Source of the DNA: Owenia fusiformis
Taxonomy: Eukaryota > Annelida > Polychaeta > Sabellida > Oweniidae
Assembly (NCBI GenBank): GCA_903813345.2
Contig: CAIIXF020000009.1
Coordinates: 26,200,740-26,264,739 of the forward strand
Direction: 5' to 3'
Length of the DNA stretch: 64,000 bases
This document shows positions 33,485-46,700 of this stretch, piece after piece (position 1 is the stretch's first letter; the number at the start of each line of letters is the position of its first letter). The translations under genes and the position numbers were made by a program. The notes below the pieces were generated by a model that did not search any database, was not told the DNA's origin, and saw only the letters and a program-made list of their open reading frames with translations.

Positions 33485-34428
33485 AAAATAGGACCCACGG
33501 TCCTGTTGAACCTTCAGAGGAATGTATATCCTGACTTTCAAACAAAAATGTTGATTTGGATTTGTAGTCTCGAACTTTGAGAAACTTAGATAGCACAGTT
33601 GTGTGACCTAGTTTGATGACTTTTGACCTTGAAAATTTTACTTATTCAGAGCTTAGTAAGGTCTTTTGTGATTAAGCTGACCAAAATTTACATCCAAAAA
33701 TCAATTTGAAAAGTCAACTTTTTTGACCTTTCGAAGGTCACTGAAGGTCAAGTAAAGGTCAAATCCTAAAACCTATAATGCCAGATTTGAACTCCTGGCA
33801 ACTTATAGATGATTTTCAAAAAAAGTTTGGTCAAATTGAAGCAAGTTGAAAACTAACTTATTTTTACTGTTTTTGACGTCAAATATCTCAAAAATGGTAA
33901 AAATTTGATGCTGACATATATTGAGCAATATGTAGGAATGCTTAAATCTAGTAATGATGTAATTCATTGCAAGAAATGATCAAGTATAAGGCAAACCTTG
34001 AGAAACTTGTCAATCACAAAACCTGCCATTGACTTTATACATGAGAAAGTTTCCTGAAAATGACGAAGTCCTACTTTTTGTAGAGTAAACATAATAAAAC
34101 TGTAATTCCAAGAGCTTTGAAATCTTCAGAGGACGTAAGTTGCATATACAGCAACTACTTAAAACTATTTGAAAGTTCTACTTCAACAAAGTGTCTAGTA
34201 TTTACAGAAAATTTGACTTTTTGATGTCAAAATCCGCATTTTCTCGGAAACTGGGCGAACTTGGGAAATGGCGATGATAGGTCAAATAGGCATTATGGAT
34301 ATGCATAAAATGAATGTGGATATGACGCAATCCGAATAGCAGTTTTAATTTGTGCGGCCAATGTTGACGGACGTACCAACGGACGGACGGCAGCTGGTCG
34401 ATCCCATAGGCTCACTGTGTGAGCCAAC
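33485..34428 (-). mobile_element. GGCTCAC/ACGG element, inverted full-length copy
   Basis: It reads in reverse the same order as 2271-3297: the AGGACCCACGGTCCT hairpin at the left, (ACGG) microsatellite near 34370, then CTGGTCGATCCCATAGGCTC and TGTGTGAGCC at the right. The two full copies are alignable throughout. Confidence 0.75.
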
Positions 34429-34528
34429 TATATGGGCGACTTATAATACTCTATTGAATGCAAACAAGAACTAAAATTTGAAATAAAGATGTGTTTATCT
34501 GTACTGCTCATAGAAAGAAAATTAGTAC

Positions 34529-35728
34529 CGTGGGAACTGGGCTCACATGGTGTTGCTCAAAAGTGAAGTGAATGATCGCTAAAATAACAGAAAATAAAAA
34601 AAAATGGATATAATTTTTTGCTGATTTATTTCAAGCCACTTGCCACTATTTTGGACTGACTGAGAGACAGATGGACAAATCGATGTTAAGTAAAATGGCT
34701 GAAAACAAACGGATATAATTTTTTGACAATTATTTGTAACAAAATCATTTCATACAACTACTCTTTACAGTGACATGGCTTTTTGCAATGCAGGACACCT
34801 GAAATTATTTGTAAAGCTAGGAAATGGGCCAAAATTGAATTTCGCGAGACAAAAATGGCGACCATTTTGAAAATAGGCAAGCTTTTGAACCAGGAGTCAT
34901 AGGTGAGTTTTTTGTATTGATGTTGAACAAAAATAACTTGAAACTGGAATCCTATGGACAGAGGTTTTAAGCAAATGGTCCAAAAGAGGATTTCGCGAGA
35001 CAGATGGACAAATCAATGTTAACTAAAATGGCTGAAAATAAAAAAACAGATATAATACTTTGCCGATTTTTTGTAACAAAATTATTCCATACAGCTACTC
35101 TTTACAGTGATATGGCTTTCTACAATGCAGGACAGCTGAAATTATTTGCAAAGCTAGGAAATGGGCCAAAAGTGAATTTCGCGAGACAAGAATGGCGGCC
35201 ATCTTGAAAATAGGCGAGCTTTTGAACCAAGAGTCATAGGAGAGTTTTTTGTATTGTTGTTGAACAAAATTAACTTAAAACGGGAATCCTATCGACAGAG
35301 GGTTTAAGGCAAATGGTCCAAAAGTGGATTTTGCGAGACAGATGGACAAATCAATGTTAACTAAAATGGCTGAAAATAAAAAAAATCAATATAATTTTTT
35401 GCTGATTTTTCGTAACAAAATTATTTCATATATCTACTCTTTACATTGACATGGATTTTTACAATGTAGGACACTTGAAATTATTTGTAAAGCTAGGAAA
35501 TGGGTCAAAAGTGAATTTCGGGAGACAAAAATGGCGGCCATTTTGAAAATAGGCGAGCTTTTGAACCGGGAGTCATAGGGGCATTTTCTGTATGGATGTT
35601 GAACAGAAAGAACTTAAAACAGGAATCCTATCGACAGAGGTTTTAAAACGTGCCACTATTGTTGACGGACGGACGCACAGACAGACGGATGAGTGAGTGA
35701 TTGCAAAAGCTCACCATGTGAGCTAATA
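34529..35728. mobile_element. GCTCACATGGTG element with three internal tandem units
   Basis: Left GGGCTCACATGGTGTTGCTC and right AGCTCACCATGTGAGCTAAT are inverted ends. Three internal units of about 337 bp start at GAGACAGATGGACAAATC (34666, 35000, 35337), each with AAAATGGCGGCCAT-like hairpin motifs. An ACGG-rich stretch lies near the right end, as in the other families here. Confidence 0.6.
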
Positions 35729-36040
35729 ATAAAAGCAGATGGGAATCAAAGATTGGGAGTATTCAGGAGTTTTAATAGCACAAACTTGATAGTCAGAAAT
35801 CCATTGTAATGGGAGTTTGAAATTGTTGATTCCAGTTCAGTTCAGAGATAGATCCGAGCAGTGTTTAAATGTTCTTCAAAGGGAGACCTGGGGTCTTGAA
35901 GGTGGAGAGGGTTTCCAAGATAAGGGATGTCATAGCATGTACTTGTATACTGTCAATTGTCAAAAAGTTTCTTTAACAATAAATCCTCTATGCCTCTATA
36001 CGATACATCACAATCAATACAACAGAAGAAAACAAAATAT

Positions 36041-37748
36041 TTTTCCACATTTTTATTTTAAATAATAATCGTCATTTTAACATGTACGATTTTTTTTATT
36101 TTGGAATATCTTTTATAACTAAATTGTAGATCTAGATAAAAACTAGAATGTTTTTAATGAGCCACTTGATCTGAAACTGAAACGGAGAAGTGTTACAATG
36201 AATTGTTTAAGAATGAAGAATTCAAGACCATCACCAGAGGACTAAAACCCCGACTAAAATTCAGTTGACGGAAATGTTCCGCCAAATGGTCGGACAACTG
36301 AAGGTTGAGTGCAGATGAATTGAAAATTAAAATAAATAACAATATTTAGTTTCGATTATAGCAACTATGACTACATGATGTTCACATGTAGCTTCCTCCC
36401 ATTTTACTATACTTTAACATGCTAGAGAAAACTACATGCGATTTTTGGCTATATACGGACATACTGAATGTACGAATACATTTATTTCTCAAAGGCAACA
36501 AGAATACATTGGATGTACTTTAGGCTATATATAATTGAAATTTTACAGAAGTGTCATGGCTATGTACAAAATTATAAATGCTAATAACATGTCCTTCAGA
36601 ATCTCAGAAATAGCTGTCCTTTTTTTGTAACTATAATTATCAATGGGAAATTGTATTTTAACATCAACGAGCCCCTTTGACAGACTATGCAACGTTAACT
36701 AACTACAACATAGATATGTTACCACAAATAACCCAAAGCAATCTTCAAATTTAATTTTAATTAATTGCTATTTATGGATATATTCACACGCTCTCGATAC
36801 AGATAGCAAGCATATTTAGAGCAACCTTACTAACTTCAATTGCACAAATAACCTATTGGTATAAGTTACAAACCATATGTTTCTCAACATCTCAAGAAGC
36901 TGATAAGCTAGAAAACATTGCCTGAACACAACTATCTCCTTCTTCGTACACACACAAGCACTCTGCAGTGAATATTTTACATCTTTTGATAGGCTATTCT
37001 AATGGTCCCATAAACTGGGATTTTTCTGTCAGTATTGTACAAATACAATCTAGCTTTACAATTATTATACATTTACATGTACAATTTATGTATGGTTGGT
37101 CGTTTGCTGCACACAATCGCCTATTCTTGGAATTCTTTCAAAAAATATCAAATTTCAAAAAAATAATTTTGAAAGACCTTTAAGAGCAGGCGTTAAAGGA
37201 TGAGACACATATTTGATTTCTATACAGTACAATACAGGTATAACATTTTGAATCTGAGATCTCCTGGGTGGTATTTGCAAGATATTAAATACATGAAGCA
37301 CCATTTAGTGTAATATCAACCTAGACTGGATCTAATGATGTATGTAGGCACTTTAGCCCGACACTTCGCCGCAGAAATACATATAAAAGATCCAGTCCAA
37401 GCTGTTGACCAGTTGAGAAATCAATCGTTCAAATGAATAATATATTCATATTATAATTTATATAATACTGATATATAAAAATCAATGACACTTGGATTTG
37501 CTTTGAATATAGATCTACTGCCTTTCGTTAGCAGTCCTGAATGAAAAGTACATGAGCAACTGTGCAAAACTTCTTATTTCAAACAAATAAGTTCAAAATT
37601 GGAATTCCTGCGCAAATGATGAATGACGTTTGGCTTTTTGTTGTTGTTATAATGAAGTTCTGGACTGCAGTATCGCATAATGAGATGTTTGGAGATGGTG
37701 GATGGATACTGGCAGAAGCCGGAACTATTTTTTATTGTGAACTACAGT
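36041..37748 (-). other. Probable 3' untranslated region of the PDI gene
   Basis: No coding sequence is seen on either strand. AATAAA hexamers on the minus strand occur at 36486-36481 and near 36100 and 36055, so the transcript could run 1.2-1.7 kb past the stop. The choice cannot be made from sequence alone. Confidence 0.35.
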
Positions 37749-40700
37749 TTATAATTCATCCTTCTGTTCAATCTCTTCCTCGCCTTCTTCTTCATCGACT
37801 TCATCCTCATCTTCTCCCTCCTGAAACCCAGAGATATTTTCATTAACTTTGTGAAATTTTATTTTTGAAACATTTTCATTACTTTGGTGAAGTTTTCTAA
37901 TCATCTTGGTGAATATTATCATCATATTAGTGAAATATTCACATTATCTTGGTGAAATATTTCCATTATCTTGGTGAAGTTTTCTCATCTTATCTTGGTG
38001 AAATAATCTCATTATTTTGGTGAAGTTTTCTCATCATCTTGGTGAAGTTTTCTTATTATCTCGGTGAAGTTTTTTCATTATCCCTATGAAATATTCTCAT
38101 TATCTCTGTGAAATATTCTCAACAACTTGATTTTCCAAATATTCAGCCCTTACCTCATCACTTGGGCCAGAACCCTCTTTGCCACCAGATTGCAAGAATT
38201 TAGTGAATCCTTCAAGAGTTCTCTCTCCATTGTAGTCAACAATCTAAAATCAAAGAAAAGACTATAAATGTGAAGGCAGTATAGTGTACCATTACTTGGT
38301 GGATATGGGCACAGTTTTTAAGATTGGAGTCCAAATGCTCAATTATGAATATATCATTTGCAGATTGTTCAATCCTTCCTTAAACATTGACCTTTGGTAT
38401 TGTGATAGATTTGACAAGCTTTGTACGGAGTTCAGTGCTTAAATCCTTAAACCTTTTGATTACCACCCAGATCTAAAAGAATCATGAGGTAAGTTGTTTC
38501 TTTTCCAGGCTATTTTTGGTGACGGAACACATTTCAGATATTGGCACAAAATTAAGTGTATTTCATATTAAAATAAAACAAACATCCCACTAAATATTTA
38601 CATACCTCATCAGATCCTTTGGGGAAGAATTTTAGAGTTGGGAAACTCTGTACTTTGACACTCTCAACCTCGTTGGTTGTGGAATCCATCTTGGCAACGA
38701 CGACATCTTCATTGTCCTTGAATTTCTCGGCAAGCTCATCCCAGATTGGAGCCAACTGTTTGCAGTGTCCGCACCATGGGGCATCTGTGAAGAGACATTA
38801 GGTTTAAACAAAACACAAGAAACCATGGTAACTTTATTTTAGCTAATGAAGGACATTTGAAGTTTTTTGGTGAAGAATGAGAGGTGTTGTTCTAACTTCT
38901 CTAATTCAAATATTGCTAAACATAAACAAACCTGTGTGATTTTCCAGGATAGAATTTATAGTTACAAAATGTACTGTATCAAAAAGGCATAGTAGTAGAG
39001 AGTGTAAAATGTTGGAAACAAACTTCCAAAATGATGCTTAAATTTTCTTATATGCTTATCTCCTACTTTCATCTTCTGAAAAAATTTAGATACCTGATCA
39101 GATATAGAAGTTATTGAAGATTTAAGGTCTAACTATATGAGCAAAAATATTACAAAATTGTGACAATATTTGGAAATTCGCTCTCACTACTTCTTTTTGT
39201 CCATAATAATAATATTTATTGGATATAAAAAAAAACTTACAGAATTCTACGAATACATTTTTCTCTTTGTTAAGTGCTACTTCTTCGAAGTTCTTTCCTA
39301 CGAGAACCTTAACTGGCTTGGCATCCCAATCTTCTGGTACATCTTCAGTCATAAGATGGGGTTTAAGGGATCCATCGAGGACAGAGCTGACGAACTTCTT
39401 GACGGCTTCAGTTGAGAGCTCATCAGTCTCTGGCTTGTATTTGACCATATCTTCCCCGAGAGAGATGTATCTGACAGTTGGGACATCTTCAGTCTTGAGT
39501 CCAAAGAATTCCAAGATTCTGGCATTTTCTTCATCATCAACATTGATGTAGATGAAGAGGACCTGAAATAGAAGATGGCGACAGTGAATAAACTTTACAA
39601 CCCATTTTAACCATTTACAACACGAATGATTCCAAAATGATGCAAAATATATTCTGATTTCTCTCCAAAATGTGAATGATTATTAGATTTTATTGCATTT
39701 CAAATTCAATTGCATATAATTTAGAGTGAGGTGTTTCTATAGTTTCTCTCTATTTTATAGTTCAAAACAAGAAACTTACTGTTCTCTTCCTCACGCAAAA
39801 TAAAACCAAACACTACAAGATTTTTTTTTCATCTAGGTTTCATTATTTAACAAAATGATTTAGATAGAGATTACATATACGATAGATTATAAATACATGT
39901 AGATTAAGTTAAGAGCATCAATTCGATAAAGCATGAACAGTATAGATACGATCATCATACAATTATAACACAAATGGTATACACTACTGTACCTACATAT
40001 ACAGAAGCTCAAAGGTTGTTTGGGATCAATCATAAAATAAAATATTGTTAGTAGGGAGAATCAGAGGATTCAATTGAATCCATAAACCCAAAAGCTTTCA
40101 TTTCAAAGCATCGCTAAACTATGTTATTGAATCTCTAATTCCCCTTGTATTTTAACATAATTATAACATACCAGGTTTTAATACCAAATTCCAGGTCTAT
40201 GTGTATTCCCAAACAAAAAACTGTTAAATACCTGCAGGTTCTGGTCCAGTTGTTCTTTGTATTTATACATAACCATGTCTCCGGGGAAAAATTCACCCAA
40301 ATTTAACCAAAATCAGATCTGTTCAAATGATAAGTTAAATATGTTGAATTTGTTTCAAACCAATATTTCCACTCATAATCGGTTAGTCGGGTAAAAAATC
40401 AATGAGAGGGACTGATCTATGGGCCAGATCAAATACCAAAGTATATTTCTGCTAAAAAGTATGTAGAGGAATGGGTGATTTAAGGTTAGGTTTTGTTTCT
40501 TTTAACGAAAGTGACAATGGAGAGGGGGCTTGAGTTTTGTAAAATTAGCTTCATGAAAAAACTGGTATTTTGACCTTGGCCCTTAAAATATAAAAAGTAA
40601 TAATAAAAACAAAATCAATAAAAGTCACAAAGATGAGACAAAAATATGAATCAATTTTTAGTGTTTGGGAAAATTATTTTTCACAACATGCTGTAATTCA

Positions 40701-43700
40701 CATAAACAAAAACAAGAACCAAACTACAGAATGATAAACAAACGTGAATTTGTAAAGTGTCACCTCACTACGGAACTCGGGGGCAGCCCCTTCTAGCATC
40801 TGAATCAATGCTTCTGATTGGTCGCTTTTCATACTTAAAAAGAGAAGGACATGCTGCTCGATTCTTCCACTGAAAATCTTCTCGGCAGACTGAAAGTGTT
40901 GTACAGAAGAAATGTATTAAACCAAGTTAGGAATGTGATAAAACCTCACCTCATGAAATTGAACCTGAATCACATTTGAAAGCAAATTTCCAAAAGCCAT
41001 GCCTTTTCTTATTTTCCGAAAGCTAGCTCAGAAATATGATTTCAAATGCCAATCAAAGTACACAATTTTCTGGATACGCCTTCCCCAAGTTCCTAATGGG
41101 CCTGCTGAAAAAAATTCACATTAACACGCATGTTCCATGCTTGAATAGTAGTCGACATACTTCTCCTTTGAAGTCTCCAGCGGCACCTTTGTAATCATCA
41201 AGAGTGGATTGGAAGTTATCAGTCTTCTTGCTAATGAACAACAGAATGTGTTTCTTCTGATCTCCTCCGAAGATCTTTTGTGCGCTCTATAATGAAGAAT
41301 TTGAGACTTTCTACAAATATGCAGCCTAAGAAAACAATAAATTGGAAATATCAATTCCATGTTCTAACAACTGTTTCATGTACATTTCAAAGTTCTGACT
41401 TTTTAAATTTTTTGACTATTTGATCTCTGTTTTCTATAATTGCTGGGCCATGATTAAGATATCTATGAATACTTGAAGATATCATTAAATAACTGACAAC
41501 TGAACATCTAAAGATTGAGAGCACTTCCAAAGTTTCAAAATATTTCAATATTAATGCTATAATCAATATTTATGTATAATTATGTTACGATGAACAGACT
41601 GCATCCATGTAACTATAGCAAACTTACCTCTTGGGTGAACTCAACAACCAATGGAAGCTGGTTGGCTTGAACGAAAGCAGTGATCTTTTCAGCATCATAT
41701 TCGCCATCATAGTCGTTGCGGCCCTCATCAAACTGAAAAGATATTATGATGAATTATGTACAGTCCCCATTCTAGATTCATTTTCTATTCTTCAAAGACT
41801 CAAGCTTCTGCAACTTTACTGTTCGAGAATATATAACATATTATGAAATATTAAAATTTCGTATGAAAACTAGAAAAACATGTTTTACTTTGTGCTGGTA
41901 AGAAATTGATTCGATAGGATCTTTATGAAAAATAATCATGGAGTTTCCAGAAATTGTACATTTAGTATCAAAGTAGAAATAGGAAGTATGATACATATAG
42001 TCAAATTCAGTCAGTCCTGAGTCAGTTTTAATTAATCAACCAATCCGGCTTGGTGCAATATTCTCACCTTCTTGAAAAGTACGACAGCATCTCCCTCAGC
42101 TTTGTTCTCTTTGGCAACATCCTCGTTGCTGGTGATGTAGAATGGAATGTCATCGATACCAGATGCAGCTTCCAAGAAAGCCTTGGCATTTTCATTTGTG
42201 TCATCCTAAAACACAACAAAGACCATTGGTTTTAATAGAATATAAAATGAAGTAGGATGACTTTAGAACGATCATTACACTGGTAGTTCTCAAACAAAAA
42301 GCATTTTCATTCAGATATTTATGGGTGAAATAGCTTCGTACTAGACACCCATTATAGTCTATTACATCTTTATTCAATTTCTCTTGATATAAGAGGTCAA
42401 ACTAGATTTTTGAAGCCTTGGTTTTGCAAAAAATACAACAGATGAGAGGATGATGGCAAATTTTTTTGTTAACCTAATGGTCTTCCCCTCTTCCAGCACT
42501 CAAAAATACCTGGTAATTTTATTAATATCTGCTTAAACTGAATGTTAATTTGAATTCCAGAAACATGTTTTTGTATTCAATAGAACTAAAATAATACAAA
42601 TGATCCTCAATTGCTTAATTATCAATAAATACTGCAATATTGAAAACATACTTGATATCCGGGATGTTATGAAAACCAGTAGGCCTACATGTGGCAGTAT
42701 TACTTAAGACACCTGTTGCAATCTCGAGATTGTTCATCTACTTATTGATTATCTCGGTTAATATTACAAGCTCAGCATGTATTATGAGATGGTTGTGAAG
42801 TGGACTCAAACCAAGCATTATTTCAATTGAATATAGACTGGCATTGAGCTTTGAGATAAATGAAGGATGCACAGAATGGCCATAGCCAATGGGGGTTCAA
42901 GGGGTTCATGCGAACCTCCAAGTTAAAAACTCCCCAAAATTCATTAATTAGATAAAGTTCAAACGTCTACTGCATTCATATATGTAGTGTAATGGTCCCA
43001 CTCGTATTTATAACAAGGGTGGGATGTCTAGGAGCAAAATTATTCATTAAGATATTAAGACATACAAGTATAGTAACTGGCCATTTAATTAAATTCTTAG
43101 ACTTATTTTTTTTCTGGAAGGTACTGACGCAATGGTATATCTTTTAGAATCAATATTTTATAATGAAGTGTATTTTTTTTAAATCTCAAATAAAATAAGA
43201 TTCATGTTGAAATGAGTGATAAATTATTTAACAAATCCATAATGACACAATGGTGTGTCTTTTCAAATCAATACTTTATTATGAATTGTATTTTTATTTT
43301 AATCTCAAATAAAATATGATTAATCAGAATGAAATGGATTACATAAATACGATCGAAAAAATGAGAAAGGTAGGGCATAAGGACAAAGAACATTATAATC
43401 TTTTATGATCAATATTTAACCTTGCTGGGTTTCGACTCACATGGACAAACTAGTGACAAAAAACAAATACCAACTTGACATTAAAAGGTATAGGTTATCT
43501 CAAACAATTTCAGATGGTTGAATTACAACTATTTTCTGGCCAGGTAAACAGGCATATCTTTTGAATCAATACATTATCTCAGGGTAAAGTATTGGACTGA
43601 GTAAGGTAGCGTGTGCGGTGCATGTCCATGGAAATTTAGCAAAAATAGAACCCCCCCACTTGAGAAATCTTGGCTACAGGCTTGCAGAGACTCCATGCAA

Positions 43701-46700
43701 GACTTCTTAAGACTACCATTTGTACAGTTCTCCTGTTTCTCTTTGTAATACACTGGGGGTAACCATACTTGATACACAACTTGACTTACCTAATTTAATT
43801 TATAACATGTTGAAGCAAACGGAGGCCATAAAACAATAGAATATACATGTACATTGACTTTCACTAGAAAATACTGTAAGACATGTCCTTTTCAATGCAC
43901 ATTTGTCACATTATTCATGAAGGATACTCAAATTTTTTCAATTTCAGATGTCTCAAATGAAAAATGCATAATTACGTCAACTACAATAGAAAGAGTGAAT
44001 TCATTTTGTTGTGAAGAACTGTTATAATTCAACTAATGTTTTCTGTGAAACCAGAATATTATAATTGAAAGGTTTTACAGTAATATGTCTGAAAGTAGAG
44101 TAGCTGATAACAATACATGCTATCAGAAGATAAGGCTGAGAGAAAAGCATGTGGTAATGGAAATGCGTGATCTTGGTCTTCTCATCTTACAGTGAAATGT
44201 GCAATTTTTATAGAATAAGTGGATAGAATTATGGAATATAGGGAAAGAACTGAAATTAGACACATTGAGGGGATTTAATTTAAATAAGTGATACCTTACT
44301 AAATGGACATCAGAAGTCGAACTTACATTCTGCCACATTTTCCAATGTATTGATCCAATCATGTATTAAATTGCGATTAAAACTGGAAACACTAGTTGGC
44401 TTTCTTTACTATCAAATGTGATTGATGGTAGTTTTTTCTAAAGGTATAACATACACAACCGTATATTGATTTCAAAGTTGAATGATACTGGTGAATTTAG
44501 TTTTTATATGAAATGCAGCTATTTCAGAGGAAAGGCTTGAATGATGGACAATATGCAGGTTATATTAAAATTAATACTGAAAGCACCTACGTTCATTATT
44601 ATATGTTACATTTAACATACATTTAACTCAGGTGAACATTTCACTGAAAAATTATGTTTCAATTATTCAAACCTTAAACCTCAACTCAGAGAAGGTGAAG
44701 ATATTTTCCAGTTATACACACATGTGAATAAAAGACCCTATGCTCATCTTAAACCCAGTATGTATATCAATTGTCCTACATTTTTGATGATCAAACTACA
44801 CAATCAAATTGTAAAATTTCAATTTTAAATACTATAATTATAGCTAGTCATAATAGATAATGGGGTCAAATATGTCGACATTAATTGTTTAGATCACTAT
44901 AAATGCCTGACAGCTGTTAAAACAAATTATTCAATAAAAAAGGGATGAACGTGTCGTTCTAAATGATGATGTGGACTTCCCATATATTTCACGTGGAGAG
45001 TCACACATTGTTATTACTAATGTATGGAGTGAATTGACTGAAACCCAAGGCAGTGGTCTTAGCACCAAACTTCTGTCTTGCCCTCCGATCCCCCTCCAAG
45101 TCTCCATAGCACATGCTTAGTGAAAAATTTTGAGAGAGGAGGGCAGAAGCAAGCCATTTAGAAGCTTCTCAAAAGAACACTGTTTAATAAAAGATATCAT
45201 AGCAGGAAGTTATGGTCTGCAATTCTTACAGGATGTATCCCAAGATTAAACAATGTTCAGCTGAAATGTGGATGTGAGGAGTGCCTTAATTAAACCAATA
45301 GAAAGACAAATACTTATGCTGCAAGAGGGTATTAATTCTGAATAAAATGACACATAAGTAAGCAACTAAATTGCAATTCAGCTCAGCAGCTACTTATTTC
45401 TATACGACTTCGTCTGAACAGCAAGTCAATTCTTAGTTTACCTATTTTAACATAGCTCAGCACCAAACTGATCAAAATACCCCATATAAAAGGATATGTA
45501 AAGTTCATGTCTCATGAAAATGAAAATTAACCACAAAGGGAAATATCAGATGTCAGCTTAATGGAAAACTGATTAACCAGAAAGAGAGCAGACATCAAAT
45601 GTGTGGGAATTATATGTTATTATCAAACAGTTTATGGCTATTTTGCTAAGTTTAATGGAAACAGAAAAAATGGCTTATAATTAGAATTGGAATAAGTACA
45701 ACATCAATGTTATCCTAGGTTGATATTCAACTGGGTGCTAAATCCTAATATTACATGTTCTGATAAAATATCTCTATACATGTAGATGTATTTCATTTTT
45801 GACAGGGACTAACATTCAGTTGCCTTACAATGGAGTGAACACTGAATATACTTTAAACAATAGACATACACCAATAGCAATTCAAGTTTTTTCCATGTGG
45901 GAATATATTTTGGAACAAGTCGGATAATGACAACAAAAACTGGTACACAGCGAATATGGCGAATATCAGCCATTAACTGATGTAAATATCATCTCTGCTA
46001 TGTGCACCATTCACCTATAGCTGTGCACTAGTAAATATAACTTAAGCAATGTAGCAGTACCAACCTTGAAGAATCCGATGACGGCAACCTCGTTAGCTTC
46101 GATGGCAGTTTTGGCAGCATCAACACTGTCCAAAACTGTGGCAGGGGGTCCAGTCTTCTTCTTCACCCAGTTGACGATCTCATCAGCAGTTCGGCCACCT
46201 ATATTTAGAAATTAACCACTCAAATTGTTAATTTTCTTCATACTGAAATATTTCAAAATTAACTAAATAATTTCATTTGTATATACTGTATGTTCTGTAC
46301 ACATACATAAATGAAATATATCTATTTATTGAATGCAATCAAGTGATTAATGAAGAGTAAAATAGAATACTTGATGTATATTTAAGTGATATGTGATACA
46401 GATCAATGACATAGTACTATAAATGTACTAACCCTGTTGCTAGGCAAGCTTATTTACATAGCAACTAAATTAAACAACATTTTTTGCACTCAATGTTAAT
46501 TCTGTTCTACATGAACAATATTCGCCATATATGATCATTTATAGAAAAAAAGGTTCAGCTTTGAGTTAAAATGTCTGGTTTTAAAATTTTGCCACTAAGC
46601 GAGGTTAAAATACATGCACACTGTAGTAACCACGTCATTTATGTCATTTTGAGTTTTGTCAAAATGCAACTCATGAATACCAATGCAGGAGACTCACCTG

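Larger units (their letters stand above)
29260..36040. other. 3' flank of the UNC13-family gene and intergenic repeats
   Basis: No further gene is supported. The 3' untranslated region starts at 29260 and its end was not fixed. A 27-bp-type repeat with GATGTGCTCTGAGGCAAGG fills 29300-29475. There follow an inverted-repeat element (29840-30026), a TACAGGGTG hairpin (30115-30211), a family A fragment (30547-30625), another inverted-repeat element (30772-30968), the 74-bp array (31085-31971), a worn TACAGTAAAACCTG element (32680-32862), and two ACGG-type elements (33485-34428, 34529-35728). Confidence 0.65.

Noticed and set aside
35817-36065. 82-residue frame near the PDI 3' region
   Set aside because: No family resemblance, no splice sites, opposite strand to the PDI transcript.
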